Source: Eubacteriaceae bacterium ES3 (GTDB lineage: Bacteria > Bacillota > Clostridia > Eubacteriales > Eubacteriaceae). From it: 64,000 bases of DNA. Positions 46,199 through 55,676 of the stretch are shown piece after piece (the stretch's first letter is position 1; every line of letters starts with the position of its first letter). The notes below the pieces were generated by a model. It made no database searches. It was not told the DNA's origin and saw nothing but the letters and a program-made list of their open reading frames with translations. The position numbers and the translations under genes are program-made. The stretch spans positions 2,102,680 through 2,166,679 of the forward strand of contig CP130741.1 in the NCBI GenBank assembly GCA_030586155.1. Direction: 5' to 3'.

Positions 46199-47197
46199 AT
46201 GAAAACTTATAATGTTGCTGTCGTCGGTGCAACCGGCATGGTTGGTCAAAAAATGCTTCAAGTCCTGGAAGAGCTCAAATTTCCAGTAAACAATCTTTAT
46301 CCCATGGCTTCAAGCCGATCAGCCGGTAAAGAAATTTCATTTAATGGTAAAAAATATGTGGTTGAAGAACTCTGCGATGAAGCTTTTGATAAAGATATTG
46401 ATATCGCTCTCTTCTCAGCCGGCGGAAGCACCAGTGAAAAATTCTCTCCAGTTGCAGCAAAAAAAGGCGTTATCGTTATTGACAACAGCAGTGCCTGGAG
46501 AATGGATCCGGAAGTTCCTCTGGTTGTACCAGAAGTCAATCCAGAAGACCTAGATTGGCATAAAAACATAATTGCCAATCCCAACTGCTCTACTATCCAG
46601 GCTGTCGTTGCCTTAAAACCGCTCCATGATGTTTATGGTATTGACCGAATCGTTTACTCAACCTATCAGGCTGTATCTGGATCTGGTGTTAAAGGCTACG
46701 CGGATCTGGAAAGAGGCATAAAAGGTGAAGAAAACAGTTTTTATCCACATCCTATTGCCTATAATGCCCTTCCCCATATCGATGTTTTTCTCGATAATGG
46801 TTACACCAAAGAAGAAATGAAAATGGTTAATGAAACCAGAAAAATACTACATGATGATAGTCTTCGCATTACTGCTACAACTGTTCGAATTCCAGTTTAT
46901 TACAGTCATAGCGAAAGCATCAACGTGGAATTAAAAAAAGACTTTGAAGTTCCTGAAGTTCAGGCACTTATGGAAAAATCACCTGGAATTATTTTACAGG
47001 ATGATCCTGAAAACAATGTCTATCCTCTGGCCAGAACAGCAGAAAATCATGACGAAGTTTATGTCGGACGTATCAGACGGGATTTCAGTGTTGATCACGG
47101 GCTTAATATGTGGGTTGTCGCCGACAATATCAGAAAAGGAGCAGCCTCTAATGCTGTCCAGATAGCTTTTGAATTGATCAACAGAAACTTAATATAA
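46199..47197 (+). CDS. asd: aspartate-semialdehyde dehydrogenase
   Basis: This enzyme reduces aspartyl phosphate to aspartate semialdehyde, the branch point to lysine, diaminopimelate, threonine and methionine. The 332-residue protein has the NADP loop VGATGMVGQ, the catalytic cysteine in NPNCSTIQ and the YQAVSGSG motif. GGAGG lies immediately before the ATG. It is the first gene behind the lysine riboswitch, followed 12 bp later by dapA. Confidence 0.96.
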   Translation: MKTYNVAVVGATGMVGQKMLQVLEELKFPVNNLYPMASSRSAGKEISFNGKKYVVEELCDEAFDKDIDIALFSAGGSTSEKFSPVAAKKGVIVIDNSSAWRMDPEVPLVVPEVNPEDLDWHKNIIANPNCSTIQAVVALKPLHDVYGIDRIVYSTYQAVSGSGVKGYADLERGIKGEENSFYPHPIAYNALPHIDVFLDNGYTKEEMKMVNETRKILHDDSLRITATTVRIPVYYSHSESINVELKKDFEVPEVQALMEKSPGIILQDDPENNVYPLARTAENHDEVYVGRIRRDFSVDHGLNMWVVADNIRKGAASNAVQIAFELINRNLI

Positions 47198-47208
47198 AGG
47201 AGAAAAAA

Positions 47209-48087
47209 ATGAGTATTTTTACAGGCTCTTGCGTAGCCCTGATCACCCCTTTTAAAGATGGAAAAATAGATTTTGACAGATTTCATCAGCTGATCGATTT
47301 TCAAATCGATAATGGTACCGATGCCTTATTAATTGCCGGTACAACAGGTGAAACCTCCACCCTTACTGACGAAGAGCATTTAGCATTAATAAGAGATGCC
47401 GGCAAATACATCAATGGTCGAGTTCCCTACATCGCCGGAACCGGAAGTAATGACACCGCTTATTCTATCTGGCTTTCAATTGAGGCTGAAAAAGCCGGTG
47501 CCGATGCAGCACTAATCATTAATCCTTACTATAATAAATCAACACAAAAGGGTATTATCACACATATTCAAAAAATTGCTGAAGCTATTACCATCCCTGT
47601 TATCATCTACAACGTTCCAAGTAGAACAGGCATGAATATTTCAATCGATACCATGAAAACACTCAGTAAAATCCCAAATGTGGCAGCTGTTAAGGAAGCC
47701 AGTGGCAATATCAGTCAAATCACTGAAATTGCCCGGGTATGCGGAGATGATCTGGATATCTATAGTGGAAATGACGATCATGTGTTGCCTGTTCTTTCTG
47801 TTGGCGGGAAAGGGGTTATTTCTGTTTCAGCCAATATTATCCCACAGGATATGCATGACCTGGTTGATTCCTTCTTATCAGGCGATTATTTAAAATCACG
47901 CGAACTTCAGTTTAAAACCAACCTGATCAACCTGGCTATGTTTTACGAAACTAATCCGATTCCGGTTAAAACTGCCATGGGTCTAATGGGGATGGATTCT
48001 GGGGAAATGAGGCTGCCACTCGTTGAAATGGATGAAGACAACAAGGAAAAGCTGATTGCTGCCCTACAGGCTTACGGGCTTTTATAG
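47209..48087 (+). CDS. dapA: 4-hydroxy-tetrahydrodipicolinate synthase
   Basis: DapA condenses pyruvate with aspartate semialdehyde. The 292-residue TIM-barrel protein has the family motifs GTTGETSTLTDEEH and YNVPSRTG, and the Schiff-base lysine in VKEASGN. AAGGAG precedes the ATG. The gene lies between asd and dapB and is under the same riboswitch. Confidence 0.96.
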   Translation: MSIFTGSCVALITPFKDGKIDFDRFHQLIDFQIDNGTDALLIAGTTGETSTLTDEEHLALIRDAGKYINGRVPYIAGTGSNDTAYSIWLSIEAEKAGADAALIINPYYNKSTQKGIITHIQKIAEAITIPVIIYNVPSRTGMNISIDTMKTLSKIPNVAAVKEASGNISQITEIARVCGDDLDIYSGNDDHVLPVLSVGGKGVISVSANIIPQDMHDLVDSFLSGDYLKSRELQFKTNLINLAMFYETNPIPVKTAMGLMGMDSGEMRLPLVEMDEDNKEKLIAALQAYGLL

Positions 48088-48092
48088 GTGCA

Positions 48093-48848
48093 ATGATGTT
48101 GAAAATTATGATTACCGGTGTTTCCGGTGCCATGGGGCAAAAATTACAGACCATTATTGGTCAGGCTGACGATGCCGAAATTGTTGCCGGTTTTGACCAT
48201 GTTGAAAATAGCAGCTTGCCTTTCCCGGTCTATACTGATCTTAAAAACTGTCCAACAGAAATAGATGCAATCATTGATTTTTCTCATTTTTCTGCGTTTC
48301 CAGCGATTATAAGCTTTGCAACTGAGAAAAAAATTCCAATTGTAATTGCTACAACTGGTCTATCTGAGGATGATCAGAACACCTTAAAAGAGGCTTCAAA
48401 AATCATCCCAGTGTTTAAAACCGCCAATATGTCTGTCGGTATCAATCTTTTAGCGAAAGCACTCAAAGAAATGGCAGCTACCCTTGAATCAGGTTTTGAT
48501 ATTGAAATCATTGAAAAACATCATAATAAAAAAGCTGACGCCCCCAGTGGCACCGCTTTATTACTGGCAGATGCCGTCAACGATGGTCTAGCTGACAAGA
48601 AAACCTACACTTACGGCCGTTATGGCCGTGAAGCCAAACGAACTAATGATGAACTTGGTATTCATGCTATTCGCGGCGGTACGATCCCCGGTGAGCATTC
48701 GGTGATCTTTGCCGGTAATGATGAAATTATTGAAATCAAACACACTGCCATGAGTAAAAATGTCTTCGCTGAAGGTGCTGTTAAAGCTGCCAGATTTCTG
48801 GTTTCACAACAACCTGGACTCTATGATATGTCAATGGTTATTGGATAA
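48093..48848 (+). CDS. dapB: 4-hydroxy-tetrahydrodipicolinate reductase
   Basis: DapB reduces the DapA product to tetrahydrodipicolinate. The 251-residue protein has the nucleotide loop GVSGAMGQ, the catalytic motif EKHHNKKADAPSGTA and the RGGTIPGEH motif. It begins 5 bp after dapA. The diaminopimelate made here goes into peptidoglycan as well as lysine. Confidence 0.96.
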   Translation: MMLKIMITGVSGAMGQKLQTIIGQADDAEIVAGFDHVENSSLPFPVYTDLKNCPTEIDAIIDFSHFSAFPAIISFATEKKIPIVIATTGLSEDDQNTLKEASKIIPVFKTANMSVGINLLAKALKEMAATLESGFDIEIIEKHHNKKADAPSGTALLLADAVNDGLADKKTYTYGRYGREAKRTNDELGIHAIRGGTIPGEHSVIFAGNDEIIEIKHTAMSKNVFAEGAVKAARFLVSQQPGLYDMSMVIG

Positions 48849-48888
48849 TTGCTTTATTTAAAATTGAGTCATCTATCTTCGCTATCTC

Positions 48889-48921
48889 GAAGCAGTTCCG
48901 GCAAATGTCAGAACTGCTTTA
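48889..48921 (+). terminator. hairpin between dapB and lysC
   Basis: The arms agcagttc and gaactgct pair around a 12-base loop about 40 bp past dapB. Only a short T run follows, so termination may be partial. Confidence 0.55.
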
Positions 48922-48992
48922 ACTGTTAAAAATTCTTTAAAATACACTTTTTTACATATCTATACTATAAATATTTTTATTAAGAGGTAACT

Positions 48993-50198
48993 ATGAATAT
49001 CGTTGTACAAAAATACGGCGGCACCTCGGTAGGCTCTGTAGAACGTATCAAAAATGTCGCTAAACGCATAATTAAAAAACATAATGACGGTCACCAGATC
49101 GTAGTTGTTGTTTCCGCAATGGGAAAAACAACCGATGAGCTGGTAAAACTTGCTTATGACATCAATCCCTCTCCACCCAAGCGAGAAATGGATCGTCTTT
49201 TATCAACAGGAGAACAAATTTCAATCTCTTTGTTGTCCATGACCCTTCAATCAATGGGTTACAAAGCCATTTCCTTTACCGGTCCTCAGGTTGGAATTAT
49301 GACCTCCGGAATGCATACAAAATCTCGAATTGAAGGAATCGATACTAGCAAAATTTTGGAAGCACTTAATGATGACATGATTGTTATTGTTGCCGGATTT
49401 CAGGGGGTCAATGAATTTGACGATGTCACTACACTGGGCCGAGGTGGCTCTGACACCAGTGCTGTTGCATTAGCCTGTGTTCTGGATGCTCCCTGTGAAA
49501 TTTATACTGATGTAGAAGGCATTTACGGAGTAGATCCCAGGCTTTATCCCCAAGCCCGCAAACTCGATTCAGTATCTTATGAAGAAATGCTGGAAATGGC
49601 CAGTTTAGGAGCTGGTGTCATGCATAGCCGAGCCATTGAACTAGGCAGTAAGTATGATACAAAATTGGTCGTATCTTCTAGTATGACTGAAAAACCCGGA
49701 ACAATCATAAAAAAAGGAGTGAAACCCATGGAAGGACAAAGTATTACTGGACTGGCCATTGATAATGACCAGATCATGATCACAATTCAAAATATACCTT
49801 TTGATACCACTATAACCGCACAGTTCTTTAATCGATTTGCTGAAAACAATATAAATATCGATATGATTAGTCAGACAGCACCAATAGATGGACTGATTAA
49901 TATCTCTTTTACTGCCCCTTCTGAAGACTTGGAAGAAGGCAAAGAAATTCTTGCAGCTTTTCAGACAAAACATCCTGGTATAGGCGTCATTGTAAATGAA
50001 GATATTTCAAAACTGTCTGTTGTCGGTGTTGGTATGCGTTCGCAGTCAGGAGTAGCTGCACAGTTTTTCAAGTTGTTATCTGAAAATTCTATCCAGATGT
50101 TAATGATTACCACTTCAGAAATTAGAATCAGCTGCATTATTCCTAAAAAAGACCGTGATCTTGCAGTGACTGAAACTTCAAAAGCTTTTAATCTATAA
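48993..50198 (+). CDS. lysC: aspartate kinase, alpha subunit
   Basis: This 401-residue enzyme phosphorylates aspartate, the first step of the aspartate family pathway. It has the kinase opening KYGGTSVGS, the GRGGSDTSAVAL motif and two C-terminal ACT domains for feedback control. The length and an internal ribosome site match the alpha2beta2 enzymes of Bacillus. It is transcribed apart from asd-dapA-dapB, with no riboswitch visible in front of it. Confidence 0.95.
   Translation: MNIVVQKYGGTSVGSVERIKNVAKRIIKKHNDGHQIVVVVSAMGKTTDELVKLAYDINPSPPKREMDRLLSTGEQISISLLSMTLQSMGYKAISFTGPQVGIMTSGMHTKSRIEGIDTSKILEALNDDMIVIVAGFQGVNEFDDVTTLGRGGSDTSAVALACVLDAPCEIYTDVEGIYGVDPRLYPQARKLDSVSYEEMLEMASLGAGVMHSRAIELGSKYDTKLVVSSSMTEKPGTIIKKGVKPMEGQSITGLAIDNDQIMITIQNIPFDTTITAQFFNRFAENNINIDMISQTAPIDGLINISFTAPSEDLEEGKEILAAFQTKHPGIGVIVNEDISKLSVVGVGMRSQSGVAAQFFKLLSENSIQMLMITTSEIRISCIIPKKDRDLAVTETSKAFNL
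49728..50198 (+). CDS. aspartate kinase beta subunit from an internal start
   Basis: An in-frame ATG at 49728 is preceded by AAGGAG (49714-49719) with an 8-base gap, as strong as a gene start. Translation from here would give a 156-residue protein containing only the two ACT domains. Class II-type aspartate kinases of Bacillus make exactly such a beta subunit from an in-phase internal start. Production in this organism is inferred. Confidence 0.75.
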   Translation: MEGQSITGLAIDNDQIMITIQNIPFDTTITAQFFNRFAENNINIDMISQTAPIDGLINISFTAPSEDLEEGKEILAAFQTKHPGIGVIVNEDISKLSVVGVGMRSQSGVAAQFFKLLSENSIQMLMITTSEIRISCIIPKKDRDLAVTETSKAFNL

Positions 50199-50245
50199 CT
50201 TTCACAACTGATTACTTAATAATAGTTAAAAATCTTTTTAATAAA

Positions 50246-50300
50246 AAACCGGATAAAAGTTTCAGGAAATATAATTTGTTCCTTAACTTATATCCGGTTT
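50246..50300. terminator. bidirectional terminator between lysC and phoU
   Basis: Perfect 10-bp arms aaaccggata (50246-50255) and tatccggttt (50291-50300), with A and T runs on the outside, serve the convergent lysC and phoU transcripts. Confidence 0.85.
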
Positions 50301-50326
50301 AATTTTTCTATTTATAAGATAATCAT

Positions 50327-51019
50327 TTAATCAATATGGAGAGCACCCTTTACCACTTCTTCATCAAGATCATTAAAATCGATCATTTTTCCAGTGTTGA
50401 TGTAGAAAACAGTTTCAAAAATATTAGTAGCATGATCGCCGATTCGCTCCAGATAGCTCCCGATAAAAATAAATTTAGACCCCTGGTCGACGTTTTGTCG
50501 GTCTTTAATCATATATTCTGTACATTCTGACTGAATCAAGTAATTAACCTGATCCAATTCATTTTCCAGATCGATGACCTTTTTGATCTGTGAGATATCT
50601 TCATTAATATAGGCCTGAATACAAATCTTTAAAAGTTCCTTAGCCAAATCAGCAGCTTTAGGGATATCAACCAGCTCTTTCATATAAGTTGTATTTTTCA
50701 ACTCAAGGACTTTCTGAGAGATATTGACTGATAAATCGGCAACTCGCTCAAGATTAGTGATAATTTTATAGCTGGAAGACAGGCGTCTTAAATCTGTAGC
50801 TACTGGTCCTTGACGGGCAATAATCTCTCCTACCATCATGGTCAGTTCAATTTCTTTTTGATCAACAAGATCGTCCCGATTAATAACGTCCTCAGCCAAT
50901 TCAATTTCTTTATTTTTCAGTGCATGAACTGAGTCTGAGACCATTTTTTCAACTACTGTTGTCATCAATAAAATATCTTCTTTGACCATTGTTAACTCAT
51001 TATCATAATTTTTACGCAT
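50327..51019 (-). CDS. phoU: PhoU, phosphate-uptake regulator
   Basis: PhoU restrains the Pst transporter and the Pho response when phosphate is plentiful. The protein (230 residues) is two three-helix bundles with the family's E/D-rich repeats (for example LSSSYKIITNLERVADLSVNIS and FIGSYLERIGDHATNI). The ATG at 51019 has AGAGGAG upstream; a longer frame overlapping pstB is less likely. It ends the pstSCAB-phoU operon. Confidence 0.95.
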   Translation of the reverse strand: MRKNYDNELTMVKEDILLMTTVVEKMVSDSVHALKNKEIELAEDVINRDDLVDQKEIELTMMVGEIIARQGPVATDLRRLSSSYKIITNLERVADLSVNISQKVLELKNTTYMKELVDIPKAADLAKELLKICIQAYINEDISQIKKVIDLENELDQVNYLIQSECTEYMIKDRQNVDQGSKFIFIGSYLERIGDHATNIFETVFYINTGKMIDFNDLDEEVVKGALHID

Positions 51020-51032
51020 ATAACAACTCCTC

Positions 51033-51791
51033 TCAACCAAATCGTCCAGTAATGTAATCTTCAGTTCGCTTATCTTCAGGGTTAGTAAATATTTTCGGTG
51101 TTTCATCAAATTCTATCACTTCACCCATTAAGAAGAAGGCGGTTTTATCGGAAATTCGCCCAGCTTGTTGCATGGAGTGGGTTACAATAATAATAGTATA
51201 GTCCTTTTTAAGCTCTGCCATTAATTCTTCTATTTTAGCCGTAGCAATTGGGTCAAGTGCCGATGTTGGTTCATCCATCAGTATAACTTCGGGATTCATA
51301 GCTATAGTTCGGGCAATGCAAAGTCGCTGCTGCTGGCCTCCAGAAAGACCGAGTGCTGATTTATCCAATCGATCTTTCACCTCATCCCAGATGGCCGCTT
51401 TAACCAGTGAATCTTTAACAATCACATCAAGTTTTTTCTTGTCTTTCATCCCCTGACAGCGAGGTCCATAAGCAATATTATCATAAATACTCATTGGAAA
51501 TGGATTAGGTTTTTGAAATACCATTCCCACTCTTGTTCTTAAATTAATGACATCTACGTCTCCATTGATATCCTGTCCATCAAAAATAATTTCGCCCTGA
51601 ATTCTCACTGAGTCGATCAGGTCGTTCATCCGATTTAGACATCTGAGATAAGTGGATTTTCCACAGCCGGAAGGTCCGATAAATGCCGTCACTTCATTTT
51701 CAATAACATCCATATTGATAGATTTGAGTGCCTGAAAATCTCCATAAAAAAGATCAAGATTTCTCGTGCTAAACTTTATTTTTTTTTCCAT
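51033..51791 (-). CDS. pstB: phosphate ABC transporter ATP-binding protein
   Basis: PstB powers high-affinity phosphate import. The 252-residue ATPase has Walker [10 protein letters not shown], the signature [13 protein letters not shown] and Walker [14 protein letters not shown]. The start lies 8 bp after pstA and the end 13 bp before phoU. Confidence 0.97.
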   Translation of the reverse strand: MEKKIKFSTRNLDLFYGDFQALKSINMDVIENEVTAFIGPSGCGKSTYLRCLNRMNDLIDSVRIQGEIIFDGQDINGDVDVINLRTRVGMVFQKPNPFPMSIYDNIAYGPRCQGMKDKKKLDVIVKDSLVKAAIWDEVKDRLDKSALGLSGGQQQRLCIARTIAMNPEVILMDEPTSALDPIATAKIEELMAELKKDYTIIIVTHSMQQAGRISDKTAFFLMGEVIEFDETPKIFTNPEDKRTEDYITGRFG

Positions 51792-51799
51792 TTTACACC

Positions 51800-53005
51800 T
51801 TATTTTTTATTGAATACATCAAGTTTATCTGTTGCCAGTCGGGAAAGGATATTCAGGACAATAACAACCAGAATGATTATCACTCCGATAGCGCAGGAAA
51901 GTTTGATGTTGCCAGATTCTTTCGCTACATAATAAGCCTGAACAGTCAATGTGGAACCTGGGGAGAACAAAGATTCAGGAATTTGAGCAACTGTTCCGGC
52001 AGTCAGTAAGAGCGCTGCAGACTCGCCAATAACACGACCAATGCTTAAAAGTACTGCTGTGGCAATCCCCGGAACAGCACAAGGCAAAACTACTTTGAAA
52101 ATAGTCTGAAGTTTAGTTGCGCCAAGCGCCAACGATCCTTCTCTGAATGACATCGGAACAGTTTTTAAAGCTTCCTCTGTACTTCTGATTATGACAGGCA
52201 AAAGAATAATAGCAACGGTTAAACTACCAGATAACAATGAAATCTGCATTTTAAGAGCTACTACGAAAAATGCCATCCCGAATAGACCAAAAATAATTGA
52301 TGGTATACCCGAAAGAGTTTCCGCCGCAAATCGGATCGTATTAACCAGTTTTCCAGGCTTGGCATATTCCGTTAAATAGATTGCCCCAAAGATTCCAATC
52401 GGCAATGCAATCGCTAAAGCTAGTAGTACCATATACAAAGTGGTAATAATGTTAGAGTAAATCCCGCCACCTGGCTGAATAATTTTTATTTTCAATTCGC
52501 CGGACTGACTTTCTATAACGCTGGCAACTTCTTCCAGGCTTAAATCGTCGAAATCTTCATCATTAATACTCTTTAGAATATAGTCTGTTCCAATTTTAAC
52601 CGCCTCACCATTGGAAATAACTGCATCAAGCATTGGTGAATTATCTTCAATGTAAGAGATGACAAATTGTTCCCGCTCTGTAGTATGATTTTTGTAGTGT
52701 ACCTGTGAGATGGCAATCCCCAAATTCTCTACATAGATTGGTCCATCGAGCAAAGTTTCATAGCGTGAATCCAGTTCTTTTTCGGCATTGATATCCTCAA
52801 TATCAACGGTAGCCGGAATATCAGCGGAATCAACAAACACATAGGAAACTTTTTCATTAAAATCTCGCGTTAAAAAATCAAGATTAACAAGGCCAATCCC
52901 TTGTACAAATATAAAACCAATTATAAACAGTAGAACTGCCAGCGTCAAGCCTGTTGCTGTGTAGATCAGCGATTTTAAAATATTATCTTTTAGTTTCTGG
53001 CTCAT
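51800..53005 (-). CDS. pstA: phosphate ABC transporter permease PstA with an extracytoplasmic insert
   Basis: This is one half of the membrane channel of the Pst transporter. The C-terminal 270 residues are a standard permease with the EAA-type loop ([23 protein letters not shown]). The protein is 401 residues, about 100 longer than most PstA. The extra part lies between the first membrane segment (about 12-34) and the second (about 190), so it should face outward. Part of it ([21 protein letters not shown], then [12 protein letters not shown]) looks PDZ-like. It may interact with PstS or sense the surface. Confidence 0.93.
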   Translation of the reverse strand: MSQKLKDNILKSLIYTATGLTLAVLLFIIGFIFVQGIGLVNLDFLTRDFNEKVSYVFVDSADIPATVDIEDINAEKELDSRYETLLDGPIYVENLGIAISQVHYKNHTTEREQFVISYIEDNSPMLDAVISNGEAVKIGTDYILKSINDEDFDDLSLEEVASVIESQSGELKIKIIQPGGGIYSNIITTLYMVLLALAIALPIGIFGAIYLTEYAKPGKLVNTIRFAAETLSGIPSIIFGLFGMAFFVVALKMQISLLSGSLTVAIILLPVIIRSTEEALKTVPMSFREGSLALGATKLQTIFKVVLPCAVPGIATAVLLSIGRVIGESAALLLTAGTVAQIPESLFSPGSTLTVQAYYVAKESGNIKLSCAIGVIIILVVIVLNILSRLATDKLDVFNKK

Positions 53006-53006
53006 A

Positions 53007-53888
53007 TCAGCTACCTACCTTAGATTTTACAACTCTGTTTACAACTACATTGATAATCATAATAAATACAAATAATACGACCCCAGTTGAATACAGCAGC
53101 TGCTGGTGAACACCTGATGCATACCCCATTTCCAAAGCAATATTGGTTGTCAGCGGTCGAACCTGATCAAATAAACTGGTCGGAATACCTGCGATGGGGT
53201 TACCACAAACCAGCATAACGGCCATAGTTTCACCAATTGCTCGTCCAATCCCCAAAATCACTCCTGTGATAATCCCAGATTTTCCGGCTGGTATAATAAC
53301 TTTAAAAATTGTCTGCATCTCTGTTGCACCCAGAGCCAATGAGCCTTCTTTGTATTCCCGAGGAACTGCCGAAATAGAAGTTTCTGAAATACTTACAACG
53401 GTAGGTAAAATCATGATTGTCAAAACCAGAATGGTTGCCAGCAGAGATTCTCCCTGTGCCATCGGCGAAATTTTTAGCACATATGGAACGATGATCCCTA
53501 ATCCAAAAATACCGTATAATACCGAGGGAATCCCAGCAAGTAATTCGACAGCAAATCTGATTATTTTACCTGCCCATCCTTTAGCCATCTGTGAAATAAA
53601 TACAGCAGTTAAAATAGCAATGGGTACACCAATTAGAATTGCTCCGAAGGTCGCAAAGATCGATCCAACGATCATATAAAAAACACCATACTGATTGTTA
53701 CCAGGTCGCCACTCAACGCCTGAAATAAAATCCCAAATTGGATAAGATCCGCTCACGAATGGTGCGAGTCCGTTATAAAACACATAAAAAGTAATTGCCA
53801 GTACACTGATTACTGCCACAAAGGCGCATATCAGAAAAAAACTTTCAATCACTCTTTCTCTAAATTTACTAACTTTTGTTTCTTCCAA
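53007..53888 (-). CDS. pstC: phosphate ABC transporter permease PstC
   Basis: PstC is the other channel subunit. It is 293 residues with about six membrane segments and the EAA-type loop [21 protein letters not shown], very like that of PstA. It starts 75 bp after pstS behind a hairpin, so its level is probably lower than that of the binding protein. It ends 2 bp before pstA. Confidence 0.96.
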   Translation of the reverse strand: MEETKVSKFRERVIESFFLICAFVAVISVLAITFYVFYNGLAPFVSGSYPIWDFISGVEWRPGNNQYGVFYMIVGSIFATFGAILIGVPIAILTAVFISQMAKGWAGKIIRFAVELLAGIPSVLYGIFGLGIIVPYVLKISPMAQGESLLATILVLTIMILPTVVSISETSISAVPREYKEGSLALGATEMQTIFKVIIPAGKSGIITGVILGIGRAIGETMAVMLVCGNPIAGIPTSLFDQVRPLTTNIALEMGYASGVHQQLLYSTGVVLFVFIMIINVVVNRVVKSKVGS

Positions 53889-53928
53889 AGCTATCGCTCC
53901 TTAAAAAGAATTTCTCAAACAAAAAGAA

Positions 53929-53956
53929 AGGCTCCTGACTTTCGGCAGGAGCCTTA
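53929..53956 (-). terminator. partial terminator between pstS and pstC
   Basis: A 10-bp perfect stem, aaggctcctg with caggagcctt, is followed on the minus strand by TCTTTTTG. It lies between the binding-protein gene and the permease genes and is likely to lower downstream expression. Confidence 0.8.
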
Positions 53957-53963
53957 AGTTTAA

Positions 53964-54815
53964 TTAAAGTACTGAGATTGCCCCATTTTCTTCAACAATT
54001 GCCTGTCCTTCTTCAGTCATTAAGTAATCAATGAAGGCCAGTGTAGCATCGTCTACAGAATCTTCCAGATACATAATCAGGAAAGGACGAGCTACTGGAT
54101 ATGTGCCACTCTTGATATTGTCTACAGTACATTCAGTTCCATCAACAGTCACAGCATTAATTGTATCATCAACATAAGTTAAAGATACATAGCCAATTGC
54201 ATTTTCGTTACCAGCAACAGTTGTCTGAACATTACCATTACCTTCTTTAACTGTAGCATCAGCTTTTAACTGATCTTCAAAGCCCATCAGTTCTTCGAAA
54301 GCACCACGTGTACCTGAACCATCCTCACGAGAAACAACAACGATTGGTGCATCAGCTCCACCGACTTCAGACCAGTTAGTAATTTCGCCTTTGTAAATGC
54401 TTGTAATCTGTTCAGAAGTTAAAGCTGTAACACCGTTAGCAGGATTGACAACAACAGCAATACCGTCATAAGCAAATTCTATGGCTGTTAAGTTATCCAT
54501 TTCTTCTTCGGCTTTCAATTCACGAGAAGCACATCCAAAAGAATATGTTCCTTCTGTAGCCCCTTTAACACCATCTGAAGAACCTGTTCCACTATAAGTG
54601 AAAGTTACATCTGGATTTAAAGCAGAAAACTCTGATCCTGCTGCATCGATAATATGCTGTACTGAGGTTGAACCCCCACCGTTGATTTCACCAGCAATTC
54701 CTGCTGAATCAGAAGATGAAGAATCTGTTGAAGATGAAGATCCACATCCTGCAAAAGCCATTACCGAAGCTCCTACGAGCAGGCTCACTAAAACCGTTTT
54801 TAATTTTCTTGTCAT
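53964..54815 (-). CDS. pstS: phosphate-binding lipoprotein PstS
   Basis: PstS captures phosphate outside the membrane and hands it to PstA/PstC. The preprotein (283 residues) has a lipoprotein signal (LLVGASVMAFAGC, lipidated cysteine near residue 24), a Ser-rich linker, then ligand motifs GGGSTSVQH, SGTGSSDG and SREDGSGTRGAF. I choose the ATG at 54815 with AAGGAG upstream. Three Pho boxes lie before it, so it should be induced by phosphate shortage. Confidence 0.95.
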   Translation of the reverse strand: MTRKLKTVLVSLLVGASVMAFAGCGSSSSTDSSSSDSAGIAGEINGGGSTSVQHIIDAAGSEFSALNPDVTFTYSGTGSSDGVKGATEGTYSFGCASRELKAEEEMDNLTAIEFAYDGIAVVVNPANGVTALTSEQITSIYKGEITNWSEVGGADAPIVVVSREDGSGTRGAFEELMGFEDQLKADATVKEGNGNVQTTVAGNENAIGYVSLTYVDDTINAVTVDGTECTVDNIKSGTYPVARPFLIMYLEDSVDDATLAFIDYLMTEEGQAIVEENGAISVL

Positions 54816-54894
54816 TGTTCTCTCCTTAATTTTCAATAGTATGTGTTTGACAGACTTATCTTAGCAAATCTAATGCTTCCTTTGGTTTTAAACA

Positions 54895-54922
54895 GGTAAA
54901 GATTATGTTAAGAACATGTTAA
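54895..54922 (-). promoter_or_regulatory. three tandem Pho boxes (PhoP binding sites)
   Basis: On the minus strand, TTAACA (54917-54922), TTAACA (54906-54911) and TTTACC (54895-54900) repeat every 11 bp. This is the direct-repeat pattern bound by PhoP in Firmicutes. They lie about 80-107 bp before the pstS start. No phoP or phoR gene is in the window. Confidence 0.85.
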
Positions 54923-54942
54923 ATCGAGTTATATAAGGTAAC

Positions 54943-54968
54943 AAAAAAACGCTATATAATAGCGTTTT
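54943..54968 (-). terminator. terminator after the HD-domain gene
   Basis: The stem aaaacgctat/atagcgtttt, with T runs on the minus strand, separates the HD gene from the pst promoter region. Confidence 0.8.
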
Positions 54969-54983
54969 CAAAGGCTTTTCCTA

Positions 54984-55550
54984 TTATTGCCAACGGGCAA
55001 TTTTTGTATCTTTAAAAATTTCTTCGGTCAAACTTTTTAACTCCTGATACATCTCATAATTGGCTAAAGAAGACAAGGCTTCAACAATTCCCCGATAATA
55101 CCAGGCTTGCTTATTTTTACCCCTGACAAAAATATCAAAAACATCGTCACCCATTTTTTTATAATCGTCTCGAATGCTGCGCATATTTGAAAGCTTGTCA
55201 GCACAAGCCAACAATCGCATTTCGTGACTGGCTTCATTTTTTAGAAAGTTAATGGTATGCTCTTTTCTGGCTTCCCAGGGAAGGCTTTTATCTTCGGAAT
55301 CCGATAAGACCAGTTCGGCCACATGATCACCAAATTCACGTCGTATTTCCACAAGGGAAGTGTCTGTGTCCTCTACTGTATCATGCAAAATACCTGCACA
55401 TATCAGATCTTCATGAGTCTCAGTATCAACTGCTGTTGATAGTATTTTTGCCACTTCAAAGGGATGGGTAATATAAGGTACTTTTGAACCCTTTCGATAG
55501 TATCCCAAATGGGCATTAGCTGCAATTTCAATCGCTTTTAAGATCGACAT
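54984..55550 (-). CDS. HD-domain phosphohydrolase (MESH1/RelA-SpoT hydrolase-like)
   Basis: This 188-residue protein is an HD-type metal-dependent phosphohydrolase. Histidines and the HD pair are visible at YITHPFEVAKIL and AGILHDTVEDT, then a later ADKLSNMRSI motif. The pattern resembles the hydrolase half of RelA/SpoT and the small MESH1-type hydrolases, so (p)ppGpp or a similar nucleotide is a possible substrate. No synthetase domain is present. It appears to be a single-gene unit. Confidence 0.85.
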   Translation of the reverse strand: MSILKAIEIAANAHLGYYRKGSKVPYITHPFEVAKILSTAVDTETHEDLICAGILHDTVEDTDTSLVEIRREFGDHVAELVLSDSEDKSLPWEARKEHTINFLKNEASHEMRLLACADKLSNMRSIRDDYKKMGDDVFDIFVRGKNKQAWYYRGIVEALSSLANYEMYQELKSLTEEIFKDTKIARWQ

Positions 55551-55676
55551 AAATCCTCCTGATTTCTGTTTGGTTTAAAAGTTTAATATAAGCTAGTACA
55601 AAAGAACATAGAAAATCCTTTATCTAGGGACCAAAGCGTAAAACCAATTATTTTCACTTCCTGATTTTCAACATGC

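Noticed and set aside
53194-53679. A 161-codon frame on the plus strand inside pstC
   Set aside because: It is antisense to a well-supported permease; its low-complexity composition reflects the membrane segments read backwards.
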